A DNA stretch of 64,000 nt from Streptomyces sp. NRRL B-1140. Lineage in GTDB: Bacteria > Actinomycetota > Actinomycetes > Streptomycetales > Streptomycetaceae. The stretch spans positions 141,395 to 205,394 of the forward strand of contig NZ_LGEA01000014.1 of the NCBI RefSeq assembly GCF_001280065.1, in the 5' to 3' direction. Both the position numbers and the translations under genes were made by a program. Numbering within the stretch: the first letter of the stretch is position 1; every line of letters starts with the position of its first letter. Shown here one piece after another: positions 61,388 to 64,000 of the stretch. Under the pieces are notes generated by a model. The model saw only the letters and a program-made list of their open reading frames with translations. It made no database searches and was not told the DNA's origin.

Positions 61388-63058
61388 CTACTCGCCCGAC
61401 AACACCGCCTGCGCCGCACTGCGCGCGTCCTCGGCACTGTCCGTCGCCCGCGCCGCCGCGGCCGCACGTTCGCACTGCGCCAGCGTGTACTTCGCCAGCG
61501 TCGCCCGGACGTAAGGAATCGACGCGGCACCCATCGACAGGGAGGTGACACCCAGACCGGTCAGCACACACGCGAGCAGCGGGTCGGACGCGGCCTCACC
61601 ACAGACTCCGCAGCTCTTGCCCTCGGCCTTGGCCGCCTCGGCGGACAGCTCCACCAAGTCGAGCAGGGCGGGCTGCCAGGGATCCTGCAGACGGGACACC
61701 GCACCCACCTGACGGTCGGCGGCAAAGGTGTACTGGGCGAGGTCGTTCGTCCCCAGCGACAGGAACTCGACCTCCTGGAGGATCGAGCGAGCCCGCAGCG
61801 CGGCCGACGGGATCTCCACCATCGCGCCGAACTTGGCCCGCAGCCCCGCCTCACGGCAGGCGTCCGCGAAAGCCCGGGCATCCGTGCGGTCCGCCACCAT
61901 CGGGGCCATGACCTCGAGGTAGACCGGCAGCCCTTCCGCGGCCTTGGCGAGCGCGGTCAGCTGAGTGCGCAGGATCTCCGGGTGGTCGAGCAGCGTCCGC
62001 AGACCCCGCACGCCGAGCGCCGGGTTCGGCTCGTCGGCCGGCGTGAGGAAGTCCAGCGGCTTGTCCGCACCCGCGTCCAGCACCCGCACCACGACACGCC
62101 CCTCGGGGAACGCCTCGAGCACCTGCCGGTACGCGGCGACCTGCTTCTCTTCCGAGGGGGCTTGCTTGCTGTCGTCCAGGAAGAGGAACTCCGTACGGAA
62201 CAGACCCACGCCCTCGGCGCCGGCCTCCACGGCGGCCGCCACGTCAGCCGGCCCGCCGATGTTCGCCAGCAACGGCACCTTGTGGCCGTCCGCCGTGGCA
62301 CCGGGCCCGGTGGAGGCGGCCAACGCGGCCTTCCGCTCGGCTGCCGCTGCCTCCAGCTGTGCCTTCTTCTCGTCGCTCGGGTCCACGAAGATCTCTCCCG
62401 TGCTGCCGTCGACGGCGATCATCGTGCCCTCGGCGAGCTCACCGGCACCCGGCAGCGCCACCACGGCCGGCACCCCGAGCGCCCGGGCGAGGATCGCGCT
62501 GTGGCTGGTAGGCCCGCCCTCTTCCGTGACGAAGCCGAGCACCAGAGTCGGGTCGAGCAGCGCGGTGTCGGCCGGCGCGAGGTCGCGGGCGACCAGGACG
62601 TAGGGCTCGTCGCTGTCGGGGACGCCCGGCATCGGCACGCCCAGCAGCCGGGCGACGATACGGTTCCGGACATCGTCGAGGTCGGCCACGCGACCGGCGA
62701 GGTACTCACCGGCTCCCGCCAGCAGCTCGCGGTAGGAGGCGAACGCGTCGTACACCCCACGCTCCGCGGTGCTGCCGACGGCGATCCGCCGCTCCACGTC
62801 GGCGAGCAGCTCGGGGTCCTGAGCCATCATGGCCTGCGCCTCGAGCACCGCCTGGGCTTCGCCACCGGCCAGGTTGCCCCGCGCCATCAGGTCCGCAGCC
62901 ACCGCCTCGACGGCCTTGCGGGCGCGCCCCTGTTCACGCTCCGCCTCCTCCGCCGGTATCTGCTTCGCGGGCGGCTCGAGCACCGCCGTTCCCATGTGCC
63001 GAACCTCGCCGATGGCCACACCGTGGCTCACCCCGACGCCTCGCAACGTTGTCTCCAT
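61388..63058 (-). CDS. ptsI: PTS enzyme I (phosphoenolpyruvate-protein phosphotransferase)
   Basis: Enzyme I (556 residues) takes phosphate from phosphoenolpyruvate and passes it to HPr. The N-terminal domain begins METTLRGVGVSHGVAIGEVR. The phospho-histidine is in GGPTSHSAILARALGVP (about residue 186). The C-terminal barrel shows VGLFRTEFLFLDDS, the PEP-site LRTLLDHPEILRTQ and SLGTNDLAQYTFAADR with cysteine in GKSCGVCGEAASDP. It lies 78 bases after crr on the same strand and likely shares the crr promoter. The ATG at 63058 matches the conserved N-terminus. Confidence 0.97.
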   Translation of the reverse strand: METTLRGVGVSHGVAIGEVRHMGTAVLEPPAKQIPAEEAEREQGRARKAVEAVAADLMARGNLAGGEAQAVLEAQAMMAQDPELLADVERRIAVGSTAERGVYDAFASYRELLAGAGEYLAGRVADLDDVRNRIVARLLGVPMPGVPDSDEPYVLVARDLAPADTALLDPTLVLGFVTEEGGPTSHSAILARALGVPAVVALPGAGELAEGTMIAVDGSTGEIFVDPSDEKKAQLEAAAAERKAALAASTGPGATADGHKVPLLANIGGPADVAAAVEAGAEGVGLFRTEFLFLDDSKQAPSEEKQVAAYRQVLEAFPEGRVVVRVLDAGADKPLDFLTPADEPNPALGVRGLRTLLDHPEILRTQLTALAKAAEGLPVYLEVMAPMVADRTDARAFADACREAGLRAKFGAMVEIPSAALRARSILQEVEFLSLGTNDLAQYTFAADRQVGAVSRLQDPWQPALLDLVELSAEAAKAEGKSCGVCGEAASDPLLACVLTGLGVTSLSMGAASIPYVRATLAKYTLAQCERAAAAARATDSAEDARSAAQAVLSGE

Positions 63059-63136
63059 CTCACCCGTCTCCGATAGAGCGGCGGACACCGCCGCCGCGGT
63101 GGTTGTCGTACTCGCCGTCACAGGACGGCACTGGCG

Positions 63137-63586
63137 TCACTTCCAGAGGAAGAGACTGTCGCCGGCCTTCACATCGCCGTTGTCGCGAAGATCGGAGAGA
63201 GCTTCGGCCGTGGCCTCCAACGCCACGACTGGGCAGACCGCGGACTTGCCGGCGGCCTCGACGGCTCCCGGGTTCCAGCGGACGACACCCTGCCCGCGCC
63301 TGACGGTGTCGCCCTTGTTCACGAGCAGTTCGAAACCCTCGCCGTTGAGCTGCACGGTGTCGATGCCGAGGTGGGTGAGCACGCCGTGTCCGTTCTCGTC
63401 GACGACGACGAAGGCGTGCGGATGCAGAGAGACGATGACGCCATCCACGGGCGAGACGGCCTCGGAAGGCTCACGTACGGGATCGATCGCTGTGCCCGGG
63501 CCGACCATGGCCCCGGAGAACACAGGATCCGGCACTGCCGCAAGTCCGATAACGCGTCCTGCGAGCGGGGACGTCACGGTGGTCAT
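63137..63586 (-). CDS. crr: PTS IIA component, glucose/N-acetylglucosamine type
   Basis: The 149-residue cytosolic IIA protein accepts phosphate from HPr and passes it to an IIB domain. The two active-site histidines are His57 in SLHPHAFVVV and His72 in GVLTHLGIDTVQL, the latter being the phosphorylated one. In S. coelicolor this protein serves N-acetylglucosamine uptake with NagE2 and NagF. The ATG has GGAGG upstream. The promoter carries an almost perfect DasR site. Confidence 0.96.
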   Translation of the reverse strand: MTTVTSPLAGRVIGLAAVPDPVFSGAMVGPGTAIDPVREPSEAVSPVDGVIVSLHPHAFVVVDENGHGVLTHLGIDTVQLNGEGFELLVNKGDTVRRGQGVVRWNPGAVEAAGKSAVCPVVALEATAEALSDLRDNGDVKAGDSLFLWK

Positions 63587-63691
63587 GGGAAGCCTCCCAG
63601 GGGTGGAGATCGATGGGGCCGCCCCTGTAGGTACCGGGGCGGCACGCTGTTCAGCAGCGTATGTCACCTGAAGTGCCGGTTCCGCGTGAGC

Positions 63692-63720
63692 ACTCCGAAG
63701 TGGTCTAGACCATACCTCAA
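63692..63720 (-). promoter_or_regulatory. crr-ptsI promoter
   Basis: On the minus strand TTGAGG (63720-63715) and CGGAGT (63697-63692) are 17 bases apart. The DasR-type operator fills the spacer, the same layout as in the chitinase promoter of this window. Confidence 0.6.
63699..63714. promoter_or_regulatory. DasR operator (dre) upstream of crr
   Basis: The site AGTGGTCTAGACCATA contains the perfect palindrome TGGTCTAGACCA, the core of the dre consensus. The crr-ptsI operon is a known DasR target in S. coelicolor. It lies about 115 bases upstream of the crr ATG. Confidence 0.9.
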
Positions 63721-63726
63721 AGCGAT

Positions 63727-63756
63727 TTGCACCGGCTCCGCGGCCGCGTGTACAGT
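63727..63756 (+). promoter_or_regulatory. rRNA operon promoter candidate
   Basis: TTGCAC (63727-63732) and TACAGT (63751-63756) have an 18-base spacer and face right, towards the rRNA leader. The element lies back to back with the crr promoter. Confidence 0.55.
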
Positions 63757-63869
63757 CGTACTCCTGCCTGGGGCTGAGCGACGCAAGCTTGCGTCCTGGC
63801 CGGGCGGCAACCAACTTGTCAGATCCTATCTCTGGATCGCCTTCTGCATGCCTGCAGGACGGTGGTCGG

Positions 63870-64000
63870 AGGGCCGGAAAAACCCTGATAGAGTTTGGAA
63901 CACCGAAGGGAAGCGCCCGGAGGAAAGCCCGAGAGGGTGAGTACAAAGGAAGCGACCGTTCCTTGAGAACTCAACAGCGTGCCAAAAGTCAACGCCAGAT
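63870..64000 (+). other. Leader region of a 16S-23S-5S rRNA operon
   Basis: From about 63876 the sequence matches my recollection of the conserved Streptomyces rrn leader. It includes CCCTGATAGAGTTTGGAAC (a further -10-like TAGAGT at 63889-63894) and a purine-rich stretch, and it continues as TTGAGAACTCAACAGCGTGC near 63963-63982. This leader normally runs into 16S rRNA a few hundred bases later, so the 16S gene should begin soon after the window ends. Confidence 0.75.

Overview
The window is a stretch of high-G+C actinobacterial chromosome, almost certainly Streptomyces. The evidence is extreme third-position GC, many GTG starts, four-base stop/start overlaps, and hallmark genes: rbpA with a sigma-R-type promoter, smeA/sffA, a conservon, DasR-type operators, and a chitinase. 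The order ribE to hisG, then ppm1, fxsA, rbpA, smeA/sffA, aacS, ptsI and crr matches the S. coelicolor chromosome core as I remember it (no search was run). The right edge enters the leader of an rRNA operon. I saw no CRISPR array, insertion sequence, prophage or tRNA.

Layout. 1-4478: riboflavin genes (ribE fragment, a pnuC-like transporter, ribAB, ribH), then hisE, hisG and a small PH-domain membrane protein, ended by a hairpin. 4726-7133: two overlapping CNNM/HlyC-type membrane proteins, closed by a perfect 32-bp inverted repeat. 7254-12740: a CbxX/EccA-like AAA ATPase, a candidate small RNA, a P-loop kinase, a Tat-exported C39-like peptidase, a 46-residue membrane protein and a TetR regulator. 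12788-18812: a GH18 chitinase with a DasR-type site inside its promoter, an acyl-CoA dehydrogenase, two small conserved-looking proteins, an Lrp/AsnC regulator and an amidohydrolase. 19345-28768: ppm1, fxsA, rbpA, an MFS/GDPD/YczE operon divergent from a MocR-type regulator, the sporulation pair smeA-sffA, and an ankyrin protein.

28964-35409 and onward: a tiny Cys-Cys leader-like ORF before a HEAT-repeat protein. Then comes a 5-oxoproline operon (MFS, DUF1445, pxpA, pxpB, pxpC) divergent from a GntR regulator. 36175-43368 is a three-gene operon encoding a 1546-residue SMC-like ATPase with two partners in the position of kleisin and KITE subunits. It resembles MukBEF/Wadjet but has no visible JetD nuclease, and it is the best candidate for an under-described system here. 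43415-45749: an APC permease and a small membrane protein. 46171-51073: a conservon (sensor kinase, roadblock, DUF742, GTPase) with a relic of a 5-oxoprolinase-like gene inside it. 51162-53493: glpF-glpK. 54292-61319: a VanX-like dipeptidase, a NUDIX hydrolase, a GH31 glycosidase, acetoacetyl-CoA synthetase and an unknown protein. 61388-63586: the PTS genes ptsI and crr, with a DasR-type site upstream of crr.

How the parts relate. The chitinase and crr share the same promoter architecture, with the DasR-type operator lying between the -35 and -10 boxes, so N-acetylglucosamine release and PTS uptake are probably co-regulated. The pxp genes, the DUF1445 protein and an MFS carrier look like a unit for taking up and opening 5-oxoproline. 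All functional statements rest on reading motifs and context by eye.
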